Source: Gemmatimonadaceae bacterium
Lineage (GTDB): Bacteria; Gemmatimonadota; Gemmatimonadetes; Gemmatimonadales; Gemmatimonadaceae
NCBI GenBank assembly: GCA_013813715.1
Contig: JACCRF010000054.1
Coordinates: 1-32,657, forward strand
DNA length: 32,657 nt
Reading direction: 5' to 3'
In this document: piece by piece, positions 1-7,183 of the stretch
Layout of the letters: the number at the start of each line of letters is the position of its first letter
Position numbering within the stretch: the first letter of the stretch is position 1
Position numbers and translations under genes: made by a program
Notes under the pieces: generated by a model
What the model was told of the DNA's origin: nothing
The model's input: only the letters and a program-made list of their open reading frames with translations
The model's database searches: none

Positions 1-1841
1 GTCGGGTCGGCGACATCGGGAGGGACGAACGATGCTACTTCGCGCGGCGCTCCGGCGGAGAGATCGATCACGCGCGCGCCATCCGAGTTCCACGGCACCA
101 CGGCCATGCTTCCACGAACAGCGGCCCGTTGTGGCGACAGTACACTGAGATCCGTGGGCGGAAAAATCCGAGAGCGCGGCGTGCGATGCACGCCGAGCTC
201 GCGGGGGGCCGCCGGGTCGGTCACGTCGAGGACGCGCAGCGCTCCCCATTCACCCGCGGCGTCGCGCATGGTAGCAGTTATCATTGCCCCTGTCGTACAC
301 CTTCCCTTTTCGACCGCCGGACACAATGCCGCGCGCAGTGCATCCCCGTCAGGCTTGTCGATCATGATTACGGGAATCGAGACTCCCTTCGGATCGCCAT
401 CGGGAGAAAACGCCTCGGGGGCCGTGGAACTGGTTTGGAGAACGACAACGGCAATGGCGCCCGCCGCCTGAGCGGCCTTCACGCGGTCAGCCATCGAACA
501 TACCGACCCCGTTGCCAGCTCGGGCTGCGTAGGCTGACGACTTCGGTCAACGACGGCGATCCGCCTTTTCGGATCTGCGAGATAGGGATCGGCAGGAACT
601 TTCGGCGCATCACTGTGCATCATCGCCATGTCAGAGTGCATGTCACCGCCGCCGCTGACCGGACATCCGCGGCCGATATACGCAAGCTCGCCTCGCACCC
701 GCGCGCCGGGCTGGCGGTAGAGCTGCGCCTTGTTCTGCGGATCATAGAGGGTGAAGATGGCTTCACAGCCAAACTTCGATCCCGCGACCGCCACCGGACC
801 ATCGACCTCGAGCGTCGTGGCCGGTCCGATGAAATCCGCTTCCGAGATCAAGGCGAGGTCCCGTCCATTCACGCGCGCGGCCGCGACGTAGGCAGCGCTC
901 CCCTCGAATCCGCGATCCTTGGGGTAAGTGAACTGTCCCAGCTTGACGGGTGAGCCCGACGCGGTCAGGTCTACGACAAAGAGACCACCGTCATAGAAAG
1001 CCAGCATTCCCCGTGTTCCATTGTGCGAGAACGCAGCGCCGTGCCCCGCGCTGAAGGGCCGGCATCCGTTCGTAGAGAAAATCGGGACGCCGGCCGGCGG
1101 AAACGCACCCACCTGAGTTGGGCGGCGCGGGTCGGTCACATCGACGATCCGGAAATCTCCCGAAGGGAGCTTTCCCGCCGAGGCGCCAGGCTCAATGGAG
1201 AGCGAGAACACTCGCCCGTCGGCTCGCTGAATCATGGAAACCGAGTGCTGCGACGATGCACAACGCTCGCCGCTGCCCGCCGGTGGTGCTCCGCACGGAG
1301 GAATCGTGTCTGCCCTGACAACGTCCGCGTCGGCGGTATAGCGGCCAAGCAACCGCGGGGAGGTCGGTCTAGATATGTCATAATAGACCAGACCTCGCTC
1401 GATGACCGAGCCTGCCCGGCCGCACATCGTCAGAGCTACCGCGAGCAGATCGCCGCTGAACGCTGGTGTCTTTACGCGCGCAGTCGCTACGCCGTGCGCA
1501 GCGACTCCGGCGGGTACCGGAATCGTCGAAACAACGACCGGTTTCTCCGGCTTCGACAGATCGACGAGCTTGACGGCGACTGCAGGGCACGGATACGGAT
1601 TGTAAAGGTGCGCATGCACTCCGGCGGCGGGCATCAACCCCGCGGCAACGACTGCCGTTGTGCCGACCACGGAGACGTCACCGTTCAGTCCGCCGCCGCC
1701 CAGGTCGCTGTGGCCAACGAGCCGCATGGACTGGGCGCTCCCGGCAGCGGGCGCTGCCAGCGCGAGCGCGAGCGCAAGGGATACGCCGCTGGTCATGGAG
1801 CGCGTGAATTTTTTCTGAATGGTGAACCGCCAGTTTGCCAT
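1..1841 (-). CDS. Exported LVIVD-repeat protein with PA-like insert (3' end outside window)
   Basis: An open frame runs without a stop from an ATG at 1841 to the left edge (613 codons seen), so the C-terminus is missing. The N-terminus is a typical Sec signal: basic MANWRFTIQKKFTR, then the hydrophobic run SLALALALAAPAAGSAQS. Repeated blade-like segments of the LVIVD type follow, for example VKLVDLSKPEKP (about residue 89), FRIVDVTDPRRP (about 229), LFVVDLTASGSP (about 285) and LRVLDVTDPAAP (about 535). A stretch at about 429-513 (AAGAIAVVVLQ, VSIPVIMIDK) resembles a protease-associated (PA) domain inserted between blades. AAGGGG lies five bases before the start, and the gene begins 10 bases after the CooC stop, so it is probably the last visible gene of the hydrogenase operon. 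The fold is inferred from repeats; the function is unknown. An outer-surface or periplasmic binding role is possible. Confidence 0.75.
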   Translation of the reverse strand, partial: MANWRFTIQKKFTRSMTSGVSLALALALAAPAAGSAQSMRLVGHSDLGGGGLNGDVSVVGTTAVVAAGLMPAAGVHAHLYNPYPCPAVAVKLVDLSKPEKPVVVSTIPVPAGVAAHGVATARVKTPAFSGDLLAVALTMCGRAGSVIERGLVYYDISRPTSPRLLGRYTADADVVRADTIPPCGAPPAGSGERCASSQHSVSMIQRADGRVFSLSIEPGASAGKLPSGDFRIVDVTDPRRPTQVGAFPPAGVPIFSTNGCRPFSAGHGAAFSHNGTRGMLAFYDGGLFVVDLTASGSPVKLGQFTYPKDRGFEGSAAYVAAARVNGRDLALISEADFIGPATTLEVDGPVAVAGSKFGCEAIFTLYDPQNKAQLYRQPGARVRGELAYIGRGCPVSGGGDMHSDMAMMHSDAPKVPADPYLADPKRRIAVVDRSRQPTQPELATGSVCSMADRVKAAQAAGAIAVVVLQTSSTAPEAFSPDGDPKGVSIPVIMIDKPDGDALRAALCPAVEKGRCTTGAMITATMRDAAGEWGALRVLDVTDPAAPRELGVHRTPRSRIFPPTDLSVLSPQRAAVRGSMAVVPWNSDGARVIDLSAGAPREVASFVPPDVADP

Positions 1842-1844
1842 CGC

Positions 1845-1898
1845 TACCCCTTACCCGTTGCTCTCTGGCGTTGTCCGTTGCCCGTTTCCCGTTGCCGC
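1845..1898 (-). repeat. Degenerate CAACGGG-type heptamer array spanning the CooC stop
   Basis: Read on the minus strand this stretch holds several imperfect heptamers (CAACGGG, AAACGGG, CAACGGA, CAACGGG, then TAAGGGG). It encodes the last residues of the CooC-like protein (ATGNGQRTTPESNG) and supplies the ribosome-binding site of the next gene. A related array (CACGGG, CAGCGGG, TAACGGG, TATCGGG) lies at 27087-27127 between egtD and egtB on the other strand. The similarity is visible by eye; whether it is a dispersed genomic repeat cannot be told from one window. Confidence 0.45.
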
Positions 1899-2663
1899 GA
1901 GTGTATCGGCCAGCTTCTCAATCGCCTTCACGGCGGGCGAACTCGGATCAAAATCGATCGGCGTTTTTCCCGCGCGCTCCGCATCGAGCAGCGACGGGTC
2001 GAAGGGAATCTCTCCGGCGAGCTTGAGCGAGTGCGCTGCGCAGAATTCGCCGATCGCCTTCCTGTCGCCTTCGTCGCGCACCTTGTTGGCAACGACGAAC
2101 ACATCGCCGATTCCTAGCTCGGCAGCGAGACCTGCAACCCGTTTTGCGATCTCCATCGAGCGGTAATACGGCTCGATCGTCGCTACGAAGCGCGAGAGAT
2201 GCCTCCCCGTTCCTCTCGACAGGTGCTCGAGTCCCGCCTCCATGTCTACGATGATGTCACGATCGTCGTCGTCTCTTCTGACTATCTCACCGATCAGGCC
2301 GCGGACCGCGGCGTGGGCGCTGCACAGTCAACCGGCGCCGCCGTGATTGATTTTTCCCATCACGAGGAGGCGAACACCGTCGGGGCCGGCGGCTGAATAC
2401 CTGGATATCACCTCTTCCGAGTCAGCCGTGAAAACTGTCTTCATCGTTCCGTCATCCTGCTGCTGCCGCTCCATCATGTTCCGTGGGAGCTCCATCATCT
2501 CCTGCGCCCGCGCTGGAGGCACACCCAGCGTGACCGCGAGATTCGGCGTGGTGTCGGCGTCGATCGCCAGAACCTCTCGTCCGCGACGGGCCAGCACGCG
2601 CGCCAGCGTTCCCGATATCGTTGTTTTTCCCGTTCCGCCCTTGCCCGCTATGGCTACTCGCAT
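1851..2663 (-). CDS. cooC: CooC-like nickel-insertion ATPase with an in-frame UGA at codon 112
   Basis: P-loop ATPase of the MinD/CooC family, known to drive nickel insertion into CO dehydrogenase. The deviant Walker A motif GKGGTGKTT is at residues 7-15, DADTTPNLA follows, and the switch region DMEAGLEHLSRGT comes later, all as in CooC. The start is ATG at 2663, overlapping the upstream stop as TGATG. The frame has a TGA at 2330-2328, codon 112, in the context GKINHGGAG-UGA-L-C-SAHA. CooC proteins have a CXC metal and dimer motif here (Cys112 and Cys114 in Carboxydothermus CooC1, from memory). The UGA therefore replaces exactly the first cysteine, while the second is intact. Reading through gives 270 residues, close to the family length, with no other stop or shift. 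Either UGA is decoded as selenocysteine, or it is a one-base nonsense mutation or sequence error. As no hypA or hypB is seen nearby, this ATPase may load nickel into the hydrogenase. Confidence 0.85.
2298..2312 (-). promoter_or_regulatory. Hairpin just after the in-frame UGA, possible bacterial SECIS
   Basis: On the minus strand the six bases GCCGCG (2312-2307) pair perfectly with CGCGGC (2303-2298) around GTC. Opening the closing pair gives a GGUCC loop on a five-base stem. The loop lies about 21 bases after the UGA, inside the spacing known for bacterial SECIS elements, and a GGU in the apical loop is the feature bound by SelB in the E. coli formate dehydrogenase elements. A short pairing of UGACU with AGUCA further down could close a longer stem. 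GC-rich coding DNA forms such hairpins by chance, so this is suggestive only. Confidence 0.35.
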
Positions 2664-3046
2664 CAGTGCTTGTGACCTCCGGCTGCGCGGGCAGCATGGC
2701 ATTCCGCCGCTCCCGCTGGATTATCGTGACAGTCGCAATCGGGATCGCTGCACTCGCCGTGCCCCTGGCTTAGCAGCTCCGAGAACTCGTCCTTGAATCT
2801 ACGGGCCGCTTCACGCCGACCGACCTCGGTGAGCCGGTATTCCGTACTGCCTTCGCCGAGCTCGACAACAAACCTCCGGTCGACGAGATCGGTCAGAGTC
2901 GCCTGGACCAGGGTTTCCGGATGAGCGAGGAAGCGCGTAATACCGGGCAGGGTCGCGCTCGCCTGCAAGCCTTCGCCCTCGAACCAGTAGAGCAGCTCGA
3001 GCATCTCATCGCGTCGCGCAATTTCGTGTCCCGCGTCTTCGCTCAT
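2663..3046 (-). CDS. Winged-helix protein with Cys/His-rich C-terminal tail
   Basis: 127 residues. Residues about 10-85 look like a small winged-helix domain (helical DEMLELLYWFEGEG, then TLTDLVDRRFVVEL and the wing-like STEYRLTEVGRREAARRF). The tail holds C99, C104, C106, H107, C116, H117, H125 and H127, a spacing suited to binding Ni or Zn. The gene overlaps the protease gene upstream (ATGA at 3046-3043) and the CooC-like gene downstream (TGATG), so the three are probably translationally coupled. It could be a nickel-responsive regulator or a nickel chaperone that passes metal to the ATPase; both are inferences from tail and context. I do not recognise a named family. Confidence 0.8.
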   Translation of the reverse strand: MSEDAGHEIARRDEMLELLYWFEGEGLQASATLPGITRFLAHPETLVQATLTDLVDRRFVVELGEGSTEYRLTEVGRREAARRFKDEFSELLSQGHGECSDPDCDCHDNPAGAAECHAARAAGGHKH

Positions 3047-3543
3047 ATGCCTGCTTCGGTAACTATCGGGGGAAGTTCCTTCTCCAGCAGATGATGGATG
3101 CGTTGCACCGCGACGTCAACCGCTGCCCGCACCGGCGGCGTCAGCTCACCCGTCAGGTCACACGTCATCTCATCCACTTGCATGGGCTCGCACCCGACCA
3201 GTATCACCTTCGCCGGCAGGACCTTGAGGGCCTGCGCCACCGACAGCGCATGTGAGGGAATCGCGAGGTGCATGTCGACGCGCTGAACCTGCTCCACGGC
3301 ATCCACCTCAAGCACATAAATCGAACCGGGCTCGCCCCCTCTCGTCATGGCATCAGCGATGATGAGAAGGCCACAGGGCGTCAGCAGCTCCTGGGCGAGG
3401 CGAATCCCCGCCGTACCGACTTCCATCAGATCAACGCCGGGCCGGGAGACTCCGTCGTCCCGGAGACGCCGTATCACCTCGATTCCGAAGCCATCGTCGC
3501 CGCGGAGCGTATTGCCGAACCCCGCGATGAGTGTTCGCAGCAT
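3043..3543 (-). CDS. Hydrogenase maturation endopeptidase (HyaD/HybD family)
   Basis: 166 residues, the normal length for this family. These proteases clip the C-terminal tail of the large subunit after nickel insertion. The nucleotide-like start LIAGFGNTLRGDDGFG is diagnostic. D17 matches the nickel ligand E16 of E. coli HybD, D64 (IADAMT) matches D62, and H98 (IPSHAL) matches H93, so all three ligands are in place. EVGTAG and the C-terminal GELTPPV segments also fit. It starts two bases after the NifU/Rieske stop and overlaps the next gene by ATGA. It should act on the large subunit encoded at 4996-6894. Confidence 0.93.
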   Translation of the reverse strand: MLRTLIAGFGNTLRGDDGFGIEVIRRLRDDGVSRPGVDLMEVGTAGIRLAQELLTPCGLLIIADAMTRGGEPGSIYVLEVDAVEQVQRVDMHLAIPSHALSVAQALKVLPAKVILVGCEPMQVDEMTCDLTGELTPPVRAAVDVAVQRIHHLLEKELPPIVTEAGI

Positions 3544-3545
3544 TT

Positions 3546-4430
3546 TCAGCGCGGAACTGGCTCGACACCGACCGCAACCTCCACCCGGCCGGCTTCGACC
3601 CTCACTGGATACACACGGATGCGGTCGCCGCCGGAAGCATCAGCGCGCGTTCCCGAACGGAGATCGTACCGGCATCCGTGCCAGCTGCACACGAGGATGT
3701 CATCATCGAGGCGACTGTACGCCAGGGGAAGGGGACTCTCACCGCAGCGGTTCGCCACTGCGTAATACTCGCCTCCGAGATTGGCGATGAGGATCGACTC
3801 TTCGCCCCATTCGATCGCGCGTGTTTGACCAGGCTCGAGCTCCTGCGCAGGAAATGCCGTCTGGTATACCGGGCGGTTCGCCCGGCGGAGTCCACCGAGC
3901 TTCACCAGCTCGGACCCCTTGGTCGGCCGCTCACGTTCTCCGATGACGAGCATCTGAAATCCAATCAACCCTTCGTGCAGGGCCGCCTCGATGTCCCTTC
4001 GCACGGCATCCAGCGGGAGGGAGCTATCATCGATGCCGTGCAACTTGACGAAAACCTCGCTGCCTCCGACGTCGAGCAGCTCCACGTCGATGCCGTGCGC
4101 GTGCAGATGCCCGCGCACCGCATCCAGAGCCTCCTCGGCGATTATCCGGCGGTCCACTGCAAGCAGATCGTACGACATGAGAAGAAGGCGGATGGCCGGA
4201 TCCGCAGTGAGACGATCCATGAATTGCTCTCCGCCAATCCCGACGATCGCGTTGAACATGTGCGACAGTGCAGTCCGATGGACCGCATCGATGCCGCGCA
4301 GCAACTCTTCCACTCGTTCACCCACGGCCGGGTCGGGGTGACTCTGAAGCGATGCAATCAGGTTCGAGATTTCGTCGAGCAGATCCTGATCCTGCCGCAC
4401 TGCTCCCTCGTCCCCGCTATGTCCCGTCAT
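3546..4430 (-). CDS. NifU C-terminal-like and Rieske-like fusion protein with altered ligands
   Basis: 294 residues in three parts. Residues 1-100 are helical and unrecognised. Residues about 101-160 (LHAHGIDVELLDVGGSEVFV) match the NifU C-terminal scaffold fold, but the usual CxxC is replaced by DDSS near 134-137. Residues about 190-290 are a Rieske ferredoxin fold (EYYAVANRCGESPLPL, then LVCSWHGCRYDLRSG). The second ligand box CxxH is intact (C248, H251), but the first box, normally CxH, reads C229-G-E231. One histidine ligand is therefore glutamate unless C253 or another residue takes over. Such proteins are found in clusters of this hydrogenase type and are thought to relay electrons or help build clusters. 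It overlaps the preceding gene by ATGA. The cytoplasmic location is inferred from the lack of a signal peptide. Confidence 0.85.
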   Translation of the reverse strand: MTGHSGDEGAVRQDQDLLDEISNLIASLQSHPDPAVGERVEELLRGIDAVHRTALSHMFNAIVGIGGEQFMDRLTADPAIRLLLMSYDLLAVDRRIIAEEALDAVRGHLHAHGIDVELLDVGGSEVFVKLHGIDDSSLPLDAVRRDIEAALHEGLIGFQMLVIGERERPTKGSELVKLGGLRRANRPVYQTAFPAQELEPGQTRAIEWGEESILIANLGGEYYAVANRCGESPLPLAYSRLDDDILVCSWHGCRYDLRSGTRADASGGDRIRVYPVRVEAGRVEVAVGVEPVPR

Positions 4431-4984
4431 CCGAAGCGAAACGCCGGGGCGGTGGCCAGGGCGAGCGATCCAACCGGTAGCGCCGCAACCGCACTGTCAT
4501 CGGTCGCAAAGGACCATACGAGGTCACACACACGATCGACCTGCGCGGCGACCGCCGGGCTCAGCGCGGCGCCGAACTCGTGCGTCTCAGGCTCTACTTC
4601 CACGACGACCACCTCGTTCGGAAGCGCGCGGAAGTACCTGGCGATCACCAGCGTATTATCGAGCCGGATGATTCCGGTGACCGCTTCGGTGATTGCGCGC
4701 TGCACCTCATCGTCAGACGGCAGGATCCCATCCCATCGGAAGCAGCTGACTGTTCCCGCCGGCCTGTCTCCGCGCTTGACGGCGGACACGAACACTGCGC
4801 GCTCGAACCGATCGTCCGGGGGCTCATCTTCCAGCCGCTGGATGACTGCGATCGGATTGTAGCTCAGATCTTCGACGACGACGTTGGCGGGCGCCTGCCT
4901 CCCGGACAAGCGCTCCTGAACCTCCATGCCGATCGAGTAGTCACAAAGATCTGGATACGCGACTCCACCAACTATGACGCGCAC
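4427..4984 (-). CDS. Maturation-protease-like protein without catalytic metal ligands
   Basis: 185 residues. The N-terminus (IVGGVAYPDLCDYSIGMEV) lines up with the start of HyaD/HybD proteases, as do VVVEDLSYNP and the C-terminal HEFGAALSPAVAAQV. At the three metal-ligand positions the residues are Y16 (for E16), S67 (for D62) and D91 (for H93) by my hand alignment, so it should not bind nickel in the usual way. It follows the large subunit by 11 bases and precedes the NifU/Rieske gene with an ATGA overlap. A chaperone or recognition role for the large-subunit tail is plausible. The fold assignment is by motif pattern, so the identity is moderately sure and the function unknown. Confidence 0.8.
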   Translation of the reverse strand: MRVIVGGVAYPDLCDYSIGMEVQERLSGRQAPANVVVEDLSYNPIAVIQRLEDEPPDDRFERAVFVSAVKRGDRPAGTVSCFRWDGILPSDDEVQRAITEAVTGIIRLDNTLVIARYFRALPNEVVVVEVEPETHEFGAALSPAVAAQVDRVCDLVWSFATDDSAVAALPVGSLALATAPAFRFG

Positions 4985-4995
4985 CGACTACAGCT

Positions 4996-6894
4996 TCAAT
5001 CGTCGAGCCCGCACGCGCACGTGTTCACTTCGCGCGTGATCAGGCCACCCTCGGACTGGATGTGCGTAGTGCAGGGCATGCACGGGTCGAAGCTGCGGAT
5101 CGCGCGCAACACGTCGAGGCCCCGGAACTTCGCAGGATCGTTCGTCTCTTCGAGAAGCGGCGTGTTCAGGACCGCCTCTTCGTAGGGACCGGGCTGCCCC
5201 CACCTGTCGGTGGGAGATGCGTTCCAGCTGGACGGAGTTACGATCTGATAATTGGCGACGGCCCCGCGATCGAGTGTGAGATGATGGGTAAGATACCCGC
5301 GGCCCGCGCCCCAGAATCCGACACCCTGCTGCGTTCCACGCTTCGGAATCTCGAACTTCGTGCTCGTGCGCGAGTCACCGTCCTTGAGCCGGTCCATCGC
5401 CGCGCGCCACTGCTCGAAAGCGATGAGCGTCGTAAAGGCCTGGCAGTAGGCCCGCGCGCGGTTTCTCTCGAAGGCGTTCCATACCTCGGGCACGTGCCAC
5501 TCCAGCTCGGTCTCCGGCAGAGCGCCTGCCGGCACGCGCATCTTGAGTGAATGACCGGTGGACTCCATGAACGGGCTCTCGGGCATCTTTCGCGCGACAG
5601 CCGTGTTCCAGAGGCGCGCGTAAGCACCGGCTTCCATGCTCTGCCGGTCCCACCTGGGCGTCGTGTCCCACGTGTACTTCTCCTTCCAGTTCGTACCCTG
5701 CGGGCGCGGTCTCGTGACCTTGTTCCACGGATGATACGGCGACAGCGGATTCCCGCTTGGATCGGTCGCGAAGTGCTGCTGCTGCCCGTCGCCAGTCCAC
5801 TCCTCGTAGAAGGAATGCTCGACGAACTCCTCGAGCCCGATGTTGATCGTCTTGAGATCCGTCGTGACGAGCTTTCCCTCGACTATCGCTCCGGGGGTCG
5901 CCCAGCGCCGATTCCCCCAGTCGTTGGCGCTCTCGTACGTCGCGTCGTACGCGTCCGGATGATCGAAAATTCCCGTGTCGATCATGTTCGCGCGTCTTGC
6001 TCCCACCTTCTTGTATTCCGGGTTCGCATCGTAGAAAAAATCTGTGATGTCATCCCAGATCAGCGCAAGCTTCTTCGAGTAGTCGAAGAATTGAGACAAT
6101 CGAACGAACATCTCGTTCATTACAGTGAGATTGATCGTCGAGCTCATGCCGCCCGGCACGATGGTCTGCGGATGGGGATACTTGCCGCAGATCAGCACAT
6201 ACGCCTCGCGCGCGACGCGAGTCATGTGAAGCGCTTCCACATACAACCGTCCTGTGAGCGGATTGAGATCCGTCATCAGGTCAGCAATGGTTCGGTATCC
6301 GTGGATCGCGGTATGGTGAGCTTCGGTAACCTTCGCGCGCTCGTACAACGAGGGATTCGTCGGCTCGACGATCACTTGCGAGTAGTCGGGCCCGGCGAGA
6401 AGATGAAGATGCAGCGGGTGGTCGTAGAGGAACTCGAGCGCCAACGCGAGATTGCGGATCAGCACTCCCATGGGTGGCGGACAACATCCGATGGCCATCT
6501 CGGTGGCAAGCGCCGAACAAACGGAGTGAACCCCGCCGCATACACCGCAGGCGCGGCTGGTGATGTAGATCGCGTCACGCGGATCGCGGCCCACCATGAT
6601 GACCTCGTACCCGCGAAACAGCGTGGCCACAGACCGAGCCTCGAGCACCTTCCTGTTCTCGAAGTCAGCCACCGTATGGAACGCAAGGGCGCCGGCCACG
6701 CGCGTAACCGGATCGAAATCCAGGGACTTGATGTGGCCGTTCCGCTTGAGCAGCTCCTGGATATTTTCGGAAGTGAGCTGCCGCGGTCCTTCCGGCGGCG
6801 TGGCCGTTGCCGTGGCGTATGGATCACCGACACCGTTGCGCAGAAACGGCTTACCGCCGGCGTCGAACTCCACTGGGAGATTCTTGAAGCACAT
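4996..6894 (-). CDS. hhyL: [NiFe]-hydrogenase large subunit, group 1h/1l-like
   Basis: 632 residues. This is the catalytic subunit that splits H2 at a NiFe(CN)2CO centre. The L1 motif SRACGVCGGVH supplies C116 and C119, and the L2 motif DPCMPCTTH supplies C605 and C608. After H611 there is a 21-residue tail ending TCACGLDD, which a maturation protease should remove. The short N-terminus with the phrase DFDPVTRVAGAL and the DPCMPC motif point to the actinobacterial-type, high-affinity uptake enzymes (group 1h, or the related 1l) that scavenge atmospheric H2. A tree is needed to choose between them. There is no Tat signal. GAAGGA lies 12 bases before the ATG. It is separated from the small subunit by five small membrane-protein genes. 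Confidence 0.95.
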   Translation of the reverse strand: MCFKNLPVEFDAGGKPFLRNGVGDPYATATATPPEGPRQLTSENIQELLKRNGHIKSLDFDPVTRVAGALAFHTVADFENRKVLEARSVATLFRGYEVIMVGRDPRDAIYITSRACGVCGGVHSVCSALATEMAIGCCPPPMGVLIRNLALALEFLYDHPLHLHLLAGPDYSQVIVEPTNPSLYERAKVTEAHHTAIHGYRTIADLMTDLNPLTGRLYVEALHMTRVAREAYVLICGKYPHPQTIVPGGMSSTINLTVMNEMFVRLSQFFDYSKKLALIWDDITDFFYDANPEYKKVGARRANMIDTGIFDHPDAYDATYESANDWGNRRWATPGAIVEGKLVTTDLKTINIGLEEFVEHSFYEEWTGDGQQQHFATDPSGNPLSPYHPWNKVTRPRPQGTNWKEKYTWDTTPRWDRQSMEAGAYARLWNTAVARKMPESPFMESTGHSLKMRVPAGALPETELEWHVPEVWNAFERNRARAYCQAFTTLIAFEQWRAAMDRLKDGDSRTSTKFEIPKRGTQQGVGFWGAGRGYLTHHLTLDRGAVANYQIVTPSSWNASPTDRWGQPGPYEEAVLNTPLLEETNDPAKFRGLDVLRAIRSFDPCMPCTTHIQSEGGLITREVNTCACGLDD

Positions 6895-6909
6895 GGCGAC
6901 CCCAGTCCT

Positions 6910-7173
6910 TCAGGTGAGTTTGAATACCGAGGCGGCGCGGCCCAGGTGGCCATCGGCCACGCGCAGCCCGCCGAGAAGCGCGACGAGCGCTCCGTTTATC
7001 GTCGTCAGCTTTTCGGGGAGCGGAGCGGTATGGCCCGCGACCGCCTCCAGTCCATTGGCAATCGCGATCACGCTTTTCCGGGCAGCAAGCAGTGCCCAGG
7101 CGATACCGATCAAGTAGCCCGCGAGCGCAATGACCACCAGCGCGACCGTGATGAGCGTGAGTGTCAGCAACAT
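6910..7173 (-). CDS. Small single-helix membrane protein E (family B)
   Basis: 87 residues from ATG at 7173, chosen because GAGGA lies eight bases upstream and the protein then begins directly with the membrane helix (LLTLTLITVALVVIALAGYL). The soluble part (IANGLEAVAGHTAPLP, then INGALVALLGGLRVADGHLG) repeats the pattern of the protein at 7489-7809 (GVRAIEVQTGHLAP, LNGGLTAIRDGLGAIDGNLD), so the two are paralogs. It sits just before the large subunit gene. A membrane anchor or quinone-path scaffold for the hydrogenase is inferred from position only. Confidence 0.8.
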   Translation of the reverse strand: MLLTLTLITVALVVIALAGYLIGIAWALLAARKSVIAIANGLEAVAGHTAPLPEKLTTINGALVALLGGLRVADGHLGRAASVFKLT

Positions 7174-7183
7174 TGCGAAATCC

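Noticed and set aside
1845-1898. CRISPR array
   Set aside because: Units are only about seven bases, imperfect and without spacers.
129-2117. Long plus-strand open frames of 274 and 364 codons
   Set aside because: They are rich in Arg and lack motifs; the opposite strand encodes a clear signal peptide, LVIVD repeats and a CooC ATPase.
2298-2330. Frameshift as the cause of the CooC interruption
   Set aside because: No change of frame is needed: family residues continue in the same frame right after the TGA.
1851-2702. Two separate minus-strand genes instead of one CooC gene
   Set aside because: Both pieces are in the same frame and join across one TGA with CooC sequence between the stop and the next ATG (2243); that ATG has no ribosome-binding site and would delete part of the ATPase.
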